A stretch of 64,000 bases of DNA from CAYYKK01 sp046351395. Lineage in GTDB: Bacteria > Myxococcota_A > Polyangia > Polyangiales > Polyangiaceae. Within the stretch, counting starts at the first letter, position 1; every line of letters starts with the position of its first letter. The stretch covers positions 186,001-250,000 of the forward strand of contig JAXLYP010000003.1 in the NCBI GenBank assembly GCA_046351395.1. Direction: 5' to 3'. The notes beneath the pieces are model-generated. The model was not told the origin of the DNA. It saw only the letters and a list, made by a program, of their open reading frames with translations, and made no database searches. Below are positions 32,793-41,589 of the stretch, piece by piece. The translations under genes were made by a program, and so were the position numbers.

Positions 32793-35102
32793 ATGCCGAC
32801 CGAACAGGAAGCGCGCATGCTCCGCTGGGCCCGGTCTCGATTCGACCGCCACATCGCGGGCAAGCCGGCCGCCAAGATCGATCTCGCGCTGCTCGAGGAG
32901 ATCGTCCCCGAGCTGCGCGCGCTCGACGCGGCGGAGCTCCCGGAACGGGAGAAGCTGCTCGAGGAGGTCCGCCGCGCGCAGCACCCGGCGACGGCCAGCG
33001 AGACGCTCTGGTGGGGACACGTCGCGAACCAACAATTCGAAGTCGAGCAGTACCAACTCGGGGAAACCGTCCGGCCCTTCGAGGCGCTGCCGGCGCGCGT
33101 CTACGCGCGCCTGATCCGCAGGTTGGACCAGATCCTCGAGGCCATGAAAGGGAAGCCGAAGAGCGCCTCGATGGATCAGTGCATCGGCGCGGTCGAGAGC
33201 CACCTCTCGCGCTATCGAGCGAAGGTCAACGAAATCGAGAGGCTCCGCGCACGCCTCGACGACGCGGGCACGCGGCGCGTGCTCGCGGAGGCCTGCGACG
33301 AGCTCGGGAAGACCTGGCCGCTCTTCACCGCGCCGCACCCTTCGCTCGTCGACCCGCTGGAGGCCGGGAGCTTCCTCGATCGGATCTTCGCGTGCATCGT
33401 CGAGCTCGACGCGCTCGGACCGTCCGCGGAGGCTGATCGGGCGCGCGCCCTGGGCGACGCGTTCCTCGACACGTACGCGAAGATCACCGCGGCCCAAGCG
33501 GTCGTCCCCGACGCTTCCCTCCCGACGGCGCGGACGAAGCCCGCCAAGCTCGTGCCTCACACGGACGTCGATCGGCGGCGCGCGATCCGGGCTCTGCTCA
33601 CGAGCGATCTCGACGAGTCGGACGACGACGCGGGCGGCCCGCTCGAGATCCCGATGAAGCGCGGGGGCGAGCTCGTGCTGCTGTCCAGCGCAATCGCGGT
33701 GTTCGCGACGCTCGGGCCTCGCAATACGCGATCGCACTTCGCCGAGCGGCACCTCTTTCGATGGCTCGCGTTCCGGGACAAGACGTGGGACTACCACCAG
33801 GATCTGCGGTCGGAGCGCGATCGCGCGGGCGGGCCGCGGCCCGTGCACCTGTTTGTCCGCGTGAGCGGGGACAAGAACTATTTCTATGGAGGCGTCGCGT
33901 CCGTCGTCGCGACGCGAGACGTGACGCGCAAGCCCGGCGTCTGGGTCGATCTGGCGCTCGAGCGCGCGATCCCGCTCGAGCGCTGGAGGCGCCTCAGCGG
34001 GTACCCGGCCATCGTCGCCACGCGGACGCGGGATCACGAGTTCCCGCACAATCCAGGAGAGTTTGCGCGCTGGGCCGAGAGCGCGTCGACGCTCTCGCAC
34101 CTCGACCTCGTGCGCGAGACGGGCGCGAAGCTCACGATGCACGGCGCGGGCGCACGCGTCGAGCTCGAGTACCGCGCGGCGCACGACGCGCCTCTGCTCT
34201 CGTCCGTCGACGCGTCCCTCTCACCCGAGGAGGGAGCCGCCGCGGTGGAGATCGCCTGTCCCTGCGGGCGCACGCGCGAGCTCGCCGCATCGAACACCGT
34301 GCCGCGAGCGGCCGCGCTCGCCGCGATGATCGCGTTCATCGAGGAGGACGGGACGCCGCCCTCGATCGGCGTCCGTGTGCCCCCTCCGCCGACGAAGAAC
34401 GCGTGGCTCGCCCGCTACCGCGCGGGCGAGCACGTCGCCGTGTGGGAGGAGATCCGCGCGCTCGGCGCGGACGTTCGGCGCGACGAGAACCTCGGCCGCG
34501 CGATGGAAGTGCTGCGCGAGATGATGCTGCGCGTCCGCGCCAACGTGGACCTGATCGTGTCGCGCCTCCGGGAGTTCGGCTACCGGTTCGAGGCGCCCAG
34601 CAAGACGCGCGTCCCCCCGACGGACGCGGCGCGCGCCGCGCTCGCCGCGCCCCCCGAGGGCGTGCCGCTCTGCCTCACGGCGTTCCTCGGGATCGTCGGC
34701 GCCGTGAACCTCGTCCAGTCGGAACGGCAGCGCACCCACGAGGACGTGCACCATCGCGCCGGCAGCCTCACGGTCCTCGGCCAGGAGGGCCCGCTCGAGC
34801 TCGAGGCGGCCCCGACGTCCGTCGACGCTCCCCATCGATGGGCCCTCTTCCGGGAGGACTGCCTGAAGGCGGACTTCAGCGGTGACTATGTCTACGTCGA
34901 CCTGCCCGCGGCGGGCGCCGACGCGCCGCTCATCGTCGGCGACGAGGCCGGCGAGGGGTTCATCGACTACCTCCGCGCGACGATCGCGCAGGGCGGCTTC
35001 CGGGGGCACACGTGCGAGGGCGAGCACGCGGACGAGCGCGGCTTCGGCCGGGTTCCGAGGGCGTTCGCGGACTTCCTCGGCCGTGACCTCGAGCCGTTCT
35101 GA
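32793..35102 (+). CDS. Large multidomain protein of unknown function
   Basis: A 769-residue cytoplasmic protein without signal or membrane segments. The N-terminal 260 residues are helical and charged. A central module (about 285-420) reads GGPRPVHLFVRVSGDKNYFYGGVASVV followed by WVDLALERAIPLERWRRL. The C-terminal third (about 530-769) begins WLARYRAGEHVAVWEEIRAL, continues RVRANVDLIVSRLREFGYRF, and ends in a beta-rich region (ALFREDCLKADFSGDYVYVD, DEAGEGFIDYLRATIAQGGF). The C-terminal part resembles proteins seen near SUKH/polymorphic-toxin loci, but I cannot name a family. It lies among secreted lipoprotein genes and may be regulatory or immunity-related (inference). Confidence 0.6.
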   Translation: MPTEQEARMLRWARSRFDRHIAGKPAAKIDLALLEEIVPELRALDAAELPEREKLLEEVRRAQHPATASETLWWGHVANQQFEVEQYQLGETVRPFEALPARVYARLIRRLDQILEAMKGKPKSASMDQCIGAVESHLSRYRAKVNEIERLRARLDDAGTRRVLAEACDELGKTWPLFTAPHPSLVDPLEAGSFLDRIFACIVELDALGPSAEADRARALGDAFLDTYAKITAAQAVVPDASLPTARTKPAKLVPHTDVDRRRAIRALLTSDLDESDDDAGGPLEIPMKRGGELVLLSSAIAVFATLGPRNTRSHFAERHLFRWLAFRDKTWDYHQDLRSERDRAGGPRPVHLFVRVSGDKNYFYGGVASVVATRDVTRKPGVWVDLALERAIPLERWRRLSGYPAIVATRTRDHEFPHNPGEFARWAESASTLSHLDLVRETGAKLTMHGAGARVELEYRAAHDAPLLSSVDASLSPEEGAAAVEIACPCGRTRELAASNTVPRAAALAAMIAFIEEDGTPPSIGVRVPPPPTKNAWLARYRAGEHVAVWEEIRALGADVRRDENLGRAMEVLREMMLRVRANVDLIVSRLREFGYRFEAPSKTRVPPTDAARAALAAPPEGVPLCLTAFLGIVGAVNLVQSERQRTHEDVHHRAGSLTVLGQEGPLELEAAPTSVDAPHRWALFREDCLKADFSGDYVYVDLPAAGADAPLIVGDEAGEGFIDYLRATIAQGGFRGHTCEGEHADERGFGRVPRAFADFLGRDLEPF

Positions 35103-35155
35103 GCGAGGATCGGAGCCGCGAGCACGACCGCCGCCCGCCCGAGTAGGATGGCCGC

Positions 35156-36229
35156 ATGAAGAGGTGCATCGCCCTGATTCCGGTCGCTGCGGGGCTCATC
35201 GCGTGGGCGTCCGGGTGCGACGACGCCGAGACGACGACGTCGACATCGTCGTCGGGATCGACCGCCAACGGCACGGGGGGAGGCGCGACCTCGTCGTCCG
35301 CGAGCTCCGGCAGCGGCGCGACGACCACCTCCTCGAGCACGGGCGGCGGCGCGCCCGTCTGCCCGGGACCGCCGTACCCGGCGAGTCCGCTCCCGCCGAA
35401 CGCGAAGGTGACCGCGGTGCAGGGCGGGTTCGATTTCCTGGAGGGGCCCGTCTGGTTCGCCGACGACCAAACGCTCTTCTTCTCGGACATGCACTTCGGG
35501 AACGACAACGATCCCCCGCTCAATGGCCCGAAGTCCACGATGCACGCGCTCCACGCCGGCGCGATCACCGACTTCGTCGACAACGCATCGACGAACGGCC
35601 TCGCGATCGATCTCGCCGGAAACATCCTCGGCTGCACGCACGACATCCGCGGGCTCTCCCGCTTCGACCGGGCGTCGAAGCAGCGGACGACGGTGCTCGA
35701 CGCGTACATGGGCAAGAAGTTCAACTCGCCGAACGACGTCGTCGTGCGGTCCGACGGGAATGTCTACTTCACCGACCCCGACTGGCAGCTCAACCAAACG
35801 TCCGAGCTCCCGATGGCGGTCTACCGCGTCGCGCCCTCGGGCAGCAGCGTCGAGGTCGTCGACATGCTGAACAAGCCGAACGGGGTCGCGCTCTCCCCCG
35901 ACGAACAGACACTCTACGTCGGCGCGGCGGACGGTCAGATTCGCTGGTACGCGGTCGCCGCGGACGGCACGACGGGGCCGTCGCACCCGTTCGCCTCCGT
36001 GAGCGGCCCGGACGGGATGGCGGTCGACTGCGCGGGCAACGTGTATGTCGCGGGCGGCCCCGCCGTCACGGTCTTCGCGCCGGACGGCACCGAGATCGGC
36101 AAGATCACTGGAATGTCTGCGTCCGCGACGAACGCGGCGTTCGGCGGCCCGAACCGCACGACGCTCTACGTGACCGCGGGGGACACGCTGTACTCGATCG
36201 AGCTCGGGATCCCCGGGTATCCGTACTGA
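35156..36229 (+). CDS. SMP-30/gluconolactonase-like beta-propeller lipoprotein
   Basis: A 357-residue lipoprotein: signal ending WASGCDD, Ser/Thr/Gly tether (25-70), then a six-bladed propeller of the SMP-30/gluconolactonase/LRE type. Metal-site landmarks are FLEGPVWFADD (Glu), FNSPNDVVVRSDGNVYFTD (Asn) and VSGPDGMAVDCAGNVYVAGG (Asp). These fit a calcium-dependent lactonase in the envelope. It is preceded by a GAGTAGGATGG leader and not tightly linked to other genes. Confidence 0.78.
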   Translation: MKRCIALIPVAAGLIAWASGCDDAETTTSTSSSGSTANGTGGGATSSSASSGSGATTTSSSTGGGAPVCPGPPYPASPLPPNAKVTAVQGGFDFLEGPVWFADDQTLFFSDMHFGNDNDPPLNGPKSTMHALHAGAITDFVDNASTNGLAIDLAGNILGCTHDIRGLSRFDRASKQRTTVLDAYMGKKFNSPNDVVVRSDGNVYFTDPDWQLNQTSELPMAVYRVAPSGSSVEVVDMLNKPNGVALSPDEQTLYVGAADGQIRWYAVAADGTTGPSHPFASVSGPDGMAVDCAGNVYVAGGPAVTVFAPDGTEIGKITGMSASATNAAFGGPNRTTLYVTAGDTLYSIELGIPGYPY

Positions 36230-36259
36230 ACGATCTCCCCTTGCCCGCGCGCGGTCGAA

Positions 36260-36435
36260 TCAACGCCGGAGCGCGGTGATCCACGCCCGGATCAGCGCCA
36301 CGCCGTCCTCGTCGACGCGCTCGGTCGCGAGCGGTGGCACCTGATCTCTCCCGGGCTTGCCCGCACTTCGCCGCGAGACGGTTTCGAAGAGCTTGCTGTC
36401 GTCCGGATCTCGTACCCGCTGCACGCGTTCGACGT
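36260..36435 (-). pseudogene. 3' remnant of an oxidoreductase or cytochrome-c-domain gene
   Basis: About 57 codons read DVERVQRVRDPDDSKLFETV, then DQVPPLATERVDEDGVALIRAWITALRR and a stop. The ending (M/V)PPLAT-x(2)-VD-x(2)-(G/A)-x-x-LI-x-x-WI is characteristic of the C-terminus of secreted proteins with a cytochrome-c-like or DUF1592-like haem region, where D-S-L precedes MPPL. The rest of the gene is missing: its 5' side is replaced by the inverted-repeat element at 36433-36625. This is therefore a decayed gene end. Family assignment is tentative. Confidence 0.5.
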
Positions 36436-36625
36436 CGCTCGTAGAGCGACAGACATGTTGGAACGCCAGCAGATTCGCTCGAGTTCGTTCGTGAGGCGCA
36501 CGCCCGAGGAGCGAGCACCGGAAGACGACTCCTCGTACTCTGAGGAGCGCAGCGACGAGGCCGTGTGGCGCGCCAAAATCGAGCGCCGATGCCGTCATTT
36601 TCAACATGTTTGTCGCTCTAGCGAC
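36433..36625. mobile_element. MITE-like element with 26-bp terminal inverted repeats
   Basis: The left end (36433-36460) and the reverse complement of the right end (36602-36625) both read CGTCGCT...AGAGCGACA(G/A)ACATGTTG; they differ by one substitution and a 3-bp insertion in the left end. Each terminus contains the palindrome GTCGCT..AGCGAC and the palindrome-like ACATGT. The 140-bp interior includes a hairpin CTCCTC-N7-GAGGAG (36530-36548) and a short minus-strand open frame beginning in the right repeat. No transposase is encoded. The element abuts a truncated gene on one side and supplies the TAG stop of the gene at 36618-37646 on the other. Confidence 0.6.
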
Positions 36626-37646
36626 GCCCCAAATACGCTCTCGCGATCTTGCCGATCGCCTTGTCCTTGACCTTGCTCTCGAAGAACGCGCGGGTCTCCG
36701 ATGTCTCCGTCAGAGCGAGCGCTTCGGCAAACCACTCCTTGGCATAGGCGCCGCGCACGGACGCCAAATATCCAAGTAGATGCGGTGCGGCGCCGTCACC
36801 GAGCCGGTGCACGAGAGTGTAGCCGTAGAGCGCGGTGTCGGTGGCGAACGGTTGATCATCTTTGGCCATGCTCGCAAGCACCGGCGGGATCGAAGCCTCG
36901 TCGATCCGCGTCGTCACCAGGCCCCAGGTCGCGGGGCCGAGCTTCGGCGTCTTCGACTTCTGCTTCGGTTGCGCGTCTGCCAGATCGGCCTCCCAGTAGG
37001 GCTCGTCGGGAAACACGAACGCGATCGCAGCGCGCAACCACAGCGGTGCGCCCTCGCGTACGCGGCCCGCACCGTCGGGCTTCGCTCCCGCGGCGGCTCG
37101 GCGAAGCACGTGACACACGCCGAGATCCCCGACCTCCAGGCACCACCACGCGTTGCCGTCGCGGCGCTTGATCGACAGCGTGTGGGTCGCGGGCTGTCCG
37201 CTCCTGCTCCCGTCGATCTCGAACCGCCCGAATGCCGCGAGCACGTCGAGAGCGAATTCGACACCCCTCCCCATCCAGCGCCGCACGAACCAGGCGTCGA
37301 CCGGATAGTACCGATCGTTGCTGCCCCCCTGGCCCACGGACGCGAGGTCGCGGCGCGACCAGTAGTCGAGCATCCACATCAGCACAGCCTCGACCTCGGG
37401 CTCGGCCGCGGGCAGGGTCGGGTCCTCGAGCAAGCTGATCGCCGAACGCGTCCAGGCCGCGAGTTCCGGCGGCGCGTGTGCGAGCCCGCGCGTCCAGTAG
37501 TCGCGCTTGCAGAACGGGGCAAACAACTCGGGCCGGGTCCACCAGTCTCGCAGCCTCCGCGCACCTTCGTCGGCGTCCGGTAGAGGCGAGGTCTCGCCGC
37601 GAAACGGATGGACGCGCGCGCGTTGCTCGGCGGTCATCTCGATCAT
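36618..37646 (-). CDS. Protein of unknown function ending inside the inverted-repeat element
   Basis: A 342-residue, probably cytoplasmic protein rich in Trp and charged residues. It begins MTAEQRARVHPFRGETSPLP (a second ATG lies three codons upstream). The body includes WWTRPELFAPFCKRDYWTRG and DYWSRRDLASVGQGGSNDRYY. The C-terminal part looks like HEAT-type helical repeats: DGAAPHLLGYLASVRGAYAKEWFAEAL, KAIGKIARAYLGRR. It resembles the uncharacterised HEAT/DUF4132-like families of myxobacteria (tentative). The TAG stop sits in the right terminal repeat of the element at 36433-36625, so the original C-terminus may have been altered. Confidence 0.6.
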   Translation of the reverse strand: MIEMTAEQRARVHPFRGETSPLPDADEGARRLRDWWTRPELFAPFCKRDYWTRGLAHAPPELAAWTRSAISLLEDPTLPAAEPEVEAVLMWMLDYWSRRDLASVGQGGSNDRYYPVDAWFVRRWMGRGVEFALDVLAAFGRFEIDGSRSGQPATHTLSIKRRDGNAWWCLEVGDLGVCHVLRRAAAGAKPDGAGRVREGAPLWLRAAIAFVFPDEPYWEADLADAQPKQKSKTPKLGPATWGLVTTRIDEASIPPVLASMAKDDQPFATDTALYGYTLVHRLGDGAAPHLLGYLASVRGAYAKEWFAEALALTETSETRAFFESKVKDKAIGKIARAYLGRR

Positions 37647-37911
37647 CGAAGCGGTTCTATCGCGCGGACTCCTTGTTGTCGATCGGGGCGCCGGCCTTCT
37701 CCTTCTTTCGAGGAGCCATTCCGTCTCGCGCCGCAATCGACGTCTCTTGGCTCGTTCAGCGAGCTTCGACGAGGCCGGCGGATCGCGCGTGGTGGGCGCT
37801 CTCGACTGTCCCTCTCAGGCGGGCAGCGCGCCGAGGTTCGCCGCCCACAGGCGTTCGAACACCGTCGTGAAACGAGCTCCCAATCATGAGACAATCCCCT
37901 ACGCTCGAGCG

Positions 37912-38196
37912 ATGGAGCGAACGTTGTCTGATTCGCGTCGACCGACACACCGGGGCCGAGGCGCATGGCTCGCCTTGGCGGCGCTCGGCGGCGCTGGGTG
38001 CGGCAGCGCGACTCCACCCGTCGAGGTGAGGACCGACTCCTACGTGGAGAGGACGTGCGCGTGCCCGGACCCGCGCTGCCTCGCAGAGGTCGAACGGAAC
38101 AGCACCGCCGACGAGCACCAACTCGACGAGGGCGAATTCGAGCGCCTGAAGAGCTGCGTCGAGCGCATTGCAGCGTCGCTGCGCGAAGCGCGGTGA
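37912..38196 (+). CDS. Small lipoprotein
   Basis: A 94-residue predicted lipoprotein: Arg-rich N-terminus, hydrophobic AWLALAALGGAGCGSA with lipobox GAGC, then a short acidic domain with Cys pairs (RTCACPDPRCLAEV) and a C-terminal helix (EGEFERLKSCVERIAASLRE). Four Cys in the mature part could form disulfides or bind metal. No homologue recognised. The ATG is preceded by a non-coding stretch of about 265 bp with no other gene. Confidence 0.55.
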   Translation: MERTLSDSRRPTHRGRGAWLALAALGGAGCGSATPPVEVRTDSYVERTCACPDPRCLAEVERNSTADEHQLDEGEFERLKSCVERIAASLREAR

Positions 38197-38223
38197 GCGG
38201 TCCACGTCCGGACATGGGCGAGT

Positions 38224-38265
38224 GCAGCCTTTGCTCGCCACGTGGCAGCCTTTGCTCGACACGCG
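38224..38265. repeat. 21-bp tandem duplication
   Basis: Two adjacent 21-bp units starting GCAGCCTTTGCTCG (38224-38244 and 38245-38265) match at 19 of 21 positions. They lie between the small lipoprotein stop and the stop of the VOC gene, so they occupy a convergent intergenic region. No function is evident. Confidence 0.6.
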
Positions 38266-38325
38266 GGCGCTCAGAGTGGCGGCGCCGCGGAGCGATTGGA
38301 CCGCAGGCGTGCGACCGCCCTCCGC

Positions 38326-38775
38326 TCATCCCCAGCTTTGCAGCTCGACGATGTTTCCCTCGATGTCGCGCACGTAGCACCACGTGACCCGGCCCCCGTT
38401 CGCCGTCGTCAGCGCGACGACCTCGCCCACGGCTTCGCCGCCTTCTCGGAGAACCTCCTCGCGCGCAGCGCACACGTCGTCGACCTCGAACGCGACGTGC
38501 CCAAAGCCGCGCTGATTCACGGCCACGTGTGGAGCATCGACGGCGTCGTCGTACGAGAACACCTCGAGCGTAGGGCCGGCGTCCCCGTGTCCGGGCAATC
38601 GGAGGTGCGCGCCCGTGAGGTGCGCGTCCGAGAGGCCCGTGCCGCGATCGAGCTCGGCGCTCCGGTAGTCGCGCTCGGGTGGCACGGGGACGCACCCGAA
38701 CACGCGGACGTAGAAGTCGGAGAGTCGCCGCCAGTCGCGTGCGATGAGATTCGTGTGGGCGTAGCGAGCTCGCAT
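38326..38775 (-). CDS. Glyoxalase/VOC-superfamily protein
   Basis: A 149-residue two-module vicinal oxygen chelate protein. The first module begins YAHTNLIARDWRRLSDFYV with the metal-position His; the second contains RGFGHVAFEVDDVCAAREE, and the end GGRVTWCYVRDIEGNIVELQSWG provides the C-terminal Glu of the metal site. It is likely a small metal-dependent lyase, dioxygenase or resistance-type enzyme; the substrate cannot be told from sequence. The ATG at 38775 gives a compact standard VOC length. Confidence 0.8.
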   Translation of the reverse strand: MRARYAHTNLIARDWRRLSDFYVRVFGCVPVPPERDYRSAELDRGTGLSDAHLTGAHLRLPGHGDAGPTLEVFSYDDAVDAPHVAVNQRGFGHVAFEVDDVCAAREEVLREGGEAVGEVVALTTANGGRVTWCYVRDIEGNIVELQSWG

Positions 38776-38896
38776 TGGACTCGAACGTAGCTTCCCTCTC
38801 GGACTACGGCAGCGGTCCAGCGCGCCACGCACACTGCGTGGATGTCCACGCCCCTTCCAGGGGGAGTGATGACGTCCGCGGGGCGTACGACGGACG

Positions 38897-39604
38897 ATGC
38901 TCTCGACTCGATACGTGCGTCATGCTGGAGCAGCCGCGGCGCTCTCGACCACGGCGCTCGTGACACGCGCGGCCGTGGCCGAGGACGCCCCGCCGAGCGC
39001 CCCGGTCGTCGACGTCGACCTTGGCCTCGATCGCGAACCGGAGCCGCAGCGCGAGTTGCCCCTCCACTGGCAGCCGCCCTACGAAAACAAGAAGGGGTAC
39101 GTCCTCGGCGAGTTGAACCTCGTGATCTTCGGCGGCCCCACGTTCACGGGCGGCCTCGACACTGGGGGGTACGAGCGGTTCGGCTTCGAATCGCAGTACG
39201 CGCCGCTCTGGCGCACCGTCCCCGTCGGGCCCACGTTCGGCTTCGGATTGTCTGTCGAGCAGTGGGAGACCGCGGGCGCGTGGGGGATCGGCGTCCCGCT
39301 CGAGGCGTTCGCCGGCGTTCGGCTCATGCTGAACTACCTCGACACCGACACCGTATGGATGACGATGCGCCTCCACACCGCGCTCTCGCTCCTCGAGGTC
39401 GACAAGGTCCGCGGCACCACCGGAGGCGGTGTCTTCGCGCCGACGATCGGCGCGGACTTCACCGTCGGAAGTCCCTGGTTCCGCGTCGGCGCCGAGATCC
39501 GCGCCACCTATCGGTGGGAGTGGAACATCGAGGACCGCGCGCAGATCTCGATGGGCGTCGCGACCATCTTCCCGATGGTCCTCGACCACCTCGTCGTCGA
39601 CTGA
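38897..39604 (+). CDS. Secreted outer-membrane-like protein of unknown function
   Basis: A 235-residue protein with a signal peptide (AAAALSTTALVTRAAVAED) and a short acidic/Pro region. A beta-rich domain follows, with aromatic-alternating strands such as GYVLGELNLVIFGGPTFTGG, FGFGLSVEQWETAGAWGIGV and WFRVGAEIRATYRWEWNIED. The pattern suggests an outer-membrane beta-barrel or a periplasmic beta-sandwich. No family recognised; it stands alone. Confidence 0.6.
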   Translation: MLSTRYVRHAGAAAALSTTALVTRAAVAEDAPPSAPVVDVDLGLDREPEPQRELPLHWQPPYENKKGYVLGELNLVIFGGPTFTGGLDTGGYERFGFESQYAPLWRTVPVGPTFGFGLSVEQWETAGAWGIGVPLEAFAGVRLMLNYLDTDTVWMTMRLHTALSLLEVDKVRGTTGGGVFAPTIGADFTVGSPWFRVGAEIRATYRWEWNIEDRAQISMGVATIFPMVLDHLVVD

Positions 39605-39738
39605 CGTCACCGCACTCACGACCGGCTCGGGGTGAGGGGCGTGAGCTCGCCCTCGTGTTCGCCGTCCACATCGAGGAGTTCGCGGCTTCCGTGTAGCGCT
39701 GCTGAGCCGCGCGAGAAAACTCCGGTACGCTGGCAGCG

Positions 39739-41103
39739 ATGATGGGGTGGTTCGTGTCCCGGGGTGGGCACCGACAAGGGCCGTTCACGTTCGCCGAGAT
39801 CCAGCGCCAAGCAGCAGCAGGGCAGCTCGGTCCGCAGGACGGCGTGTGGCCCGAGCACGGGCAGGGTTGGGTGCAGGCCGCCTCCATCCCGGGGCTCTTC
39901 CCGCACGCTCCCCCGGTCGCGCCGCAGCCGTATGCGTCCCCGCAGCGGGCCGTACCGCAGGCGCCCAACCACGCGCCGCCGGCGCGTCCCCCGCAACCGC
40001 AGCAGCCCGCGCGACCCGGGCTCCACATTGGCCGTGCGTTCGCATGGAACCTCCGCACGATCGAGGTCCTGCCTCACGAGGAGGCGGAGATGCTCCGCAA
40101 CGGCGTCGACGACCCTGCGGCTCGCGCCTACCTCGCGTGGAGGCGGAGCTTGCTCCTCGTCATCACGTTCGCGTCCGCCGTGACGGCCATCGTCGGGATC
40201 ATCGACGCGTTCCTCGCCGAGCGGGAGCGGATGACGAACCTCGGCATCGCGCTCGTGTTCGCGAACGCGTTCAGCCTCGTCGTGATGCCCGTCTCCGCAT
40301 GGGCCGCGGGCTCCTCGTGGTCGAGGCACAAGAGATCGCGGCGCACCCTCACCATCGGCTGGACGATCTCCTTCCTCCTCCCGCTGCTCTTTGCGCTGCT
40401 ACCGGTGAGCTGGCGCTACGACATCGCGGGCGTGCCGGCGCAGGCCAGCATGGCGCTCCAGCTCCTCGGTGCGGTGTCGAACTACGTGACGCTCATGCCG
40501 ACGGTCCTCGCGCTGATCCCAGGGATCATGCGCGCGTGCCTGCGCGTGAAGGTGCTGCTGCCGCAGTCGATGCTCCCCGGCTGGTTCCTCGTCGGAGCGT
40601 CGCCGCTCTGGGTGTTCCTGTTCCTCGTGATGTTCGCGATCATCGATCAGGTCGCGTCTGAGGCGATGCTCATCGCGGGCGTCGTCCTCCTCGCGGGTGC
40701 GCCGATCATCTATCTGTTCCGGATCAACGTCTTCACGAAGCCGATCACCGACGACGTCGAATTCAAGAAACTCCTCTCGATCCAGACCATCGTGCGCTTC
40801 GTCCTCGGTGCCGGCCTCGTCCTCCTCGGCATATGGCTGTTCGCCGGGACGGTGTTCGATCGCCACATCATCGGCCTCGACGACGGGACCTCGTTCGTCC
40901 GCCCTTGGGACACGAACGTCCTCAAGCTGCCGCTCGAATTCATGAGCCACTCGCTCTTCACCGTCTCGGTCGTCGCCGACCTCATCATGGCGATGAACCT
41001 CGCCATCTGGCAGCACTCGAAGGCGTTCCTCGGGAACCCGCAGGCAGCGGCCGACTACGACCGAACGATGAGTGAGATCGACGAGGCCGGTACCCGGGAC
41101 TAG
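39739..41103 (+). CDS. GYF_2-domain multi-pass membrane protein
   Basis: A 454-residue protein. Residues 1-55 form a GYF_2/DUF4339 domain (WFVSRGGHRQGPFTFAEIQR, VWPEHGQGWVQAASIPGLFP), a small Pro-binding fold. A Pro/Gln-rich linker spans about 55-95. The rest has about eight hydrophobic helices (SLLLVITFASAVTAIVGIID, WTISFLLPLLFALLPVSW, VFLFLVMFAIIDQVA and others). The cytoplasmic GYF_2 module probably recruits Pro-rich partners to the membrane. Function is otherwise unknown. ATG ATG start; either codon may serve. Confidence 0.75.
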   Translation: MMGWFVSRGGHRQGPFTFAEIQRQAAAGQLGPQDGVWPEHGQGWVQAASIPGLFPHAPPVAPQPYASPQRAVPQAPNHAPPARPPQPQQPARPGLHIGRAFAWNLRTIEVLPHEEAEMLRNGVDDPAARAYLAWRRSLLLVITFASAVTAIVGIIDAFLAERERMTNLGIALVFANAFSLVVMPVSAWAAGSSWSRHKRSRRTLTIGWTISFLLPLLFALLPVSWRYDIAGVPAQASMALQLLGAVSNYVTLMPTVLALIPGIMRACLRVKVLLPQSMLPGWFLVGASPLWVFLFLVMFAIIDQVASEAMLIAGVVLLAGAPIIYLFRINVFTKPITDDVEFKKLLSIQTIVRFVLGAGLVLLGIWLFAGTVFDRHIIGLDDGTSFVRPWDTNVLKLPLEFMSHSLFTVSVVADLIMAMNLAIWQHSKAFLGNPQAAADYDRTMSEIDEAGTRD

Positions 41104-41589
41104 CCGACAGGTCGTCGCGTACGCTCGCTCGGTGGCGCCTTGCAGCGCTCGGCTGCTTGCTCGCGCTCCGGGAGGTCCCTCAGGCGCCAAACGCAACGGA
41201 TTCTGTCCGGCGGGGGGCCCCACTGCGGGACCGATCGCTCGACAACACGCCGTCGACTCCGTCGAGGGGTTCCACTGGTCCGGCCAGTCCAGAGTTGGGC
41301 CGACCACGGTCGACCTCCGCGGAGCCGCGAGCGCCTCAGAACAGCAGGACTGCGCGGCGACCACGTACCCCGTTGCAACGTCTACAGGCACCCCGGCGGG
41401 CCACAGTTGCTGCTGTCGCACAGACAATCGCGATCGCTGGGATCGCCCGGCGCGTTCGGCTTGGCCCTGCGCAGGCGGTGAACGGGTCGAACGGCGTCGC
41501 GCAGCAGCACGGTTAAGTCACGCCGTTCCCCCGTCGGGATCCCGCCGTCAGCGACGCACTGGACGCCGATCCGGTAGTATCCCGGCTCG
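41104..41589. other. Intergenic stretch with a possible decayed coding fragment
   Basis: No complete gene is evident. On the minus strand an open stretch of about 70 codons ending at 41382 reads EPGYYRIGVQCVADGG and finishes with a Cys-rich DRDCLCDSSNCGPPGCL. It has no credible start or ribosome-binding site and its upstream part runs under the gene at 41590. It may be the end of a decayed gene or chance. Confidence 0.4.

Noticed and set aside
37840..37890. A tRNA-like T-loop (GCGTTCGAACACC)
   Set aside because: No matching acceptor, D or anticodon stems could be drawn around it.
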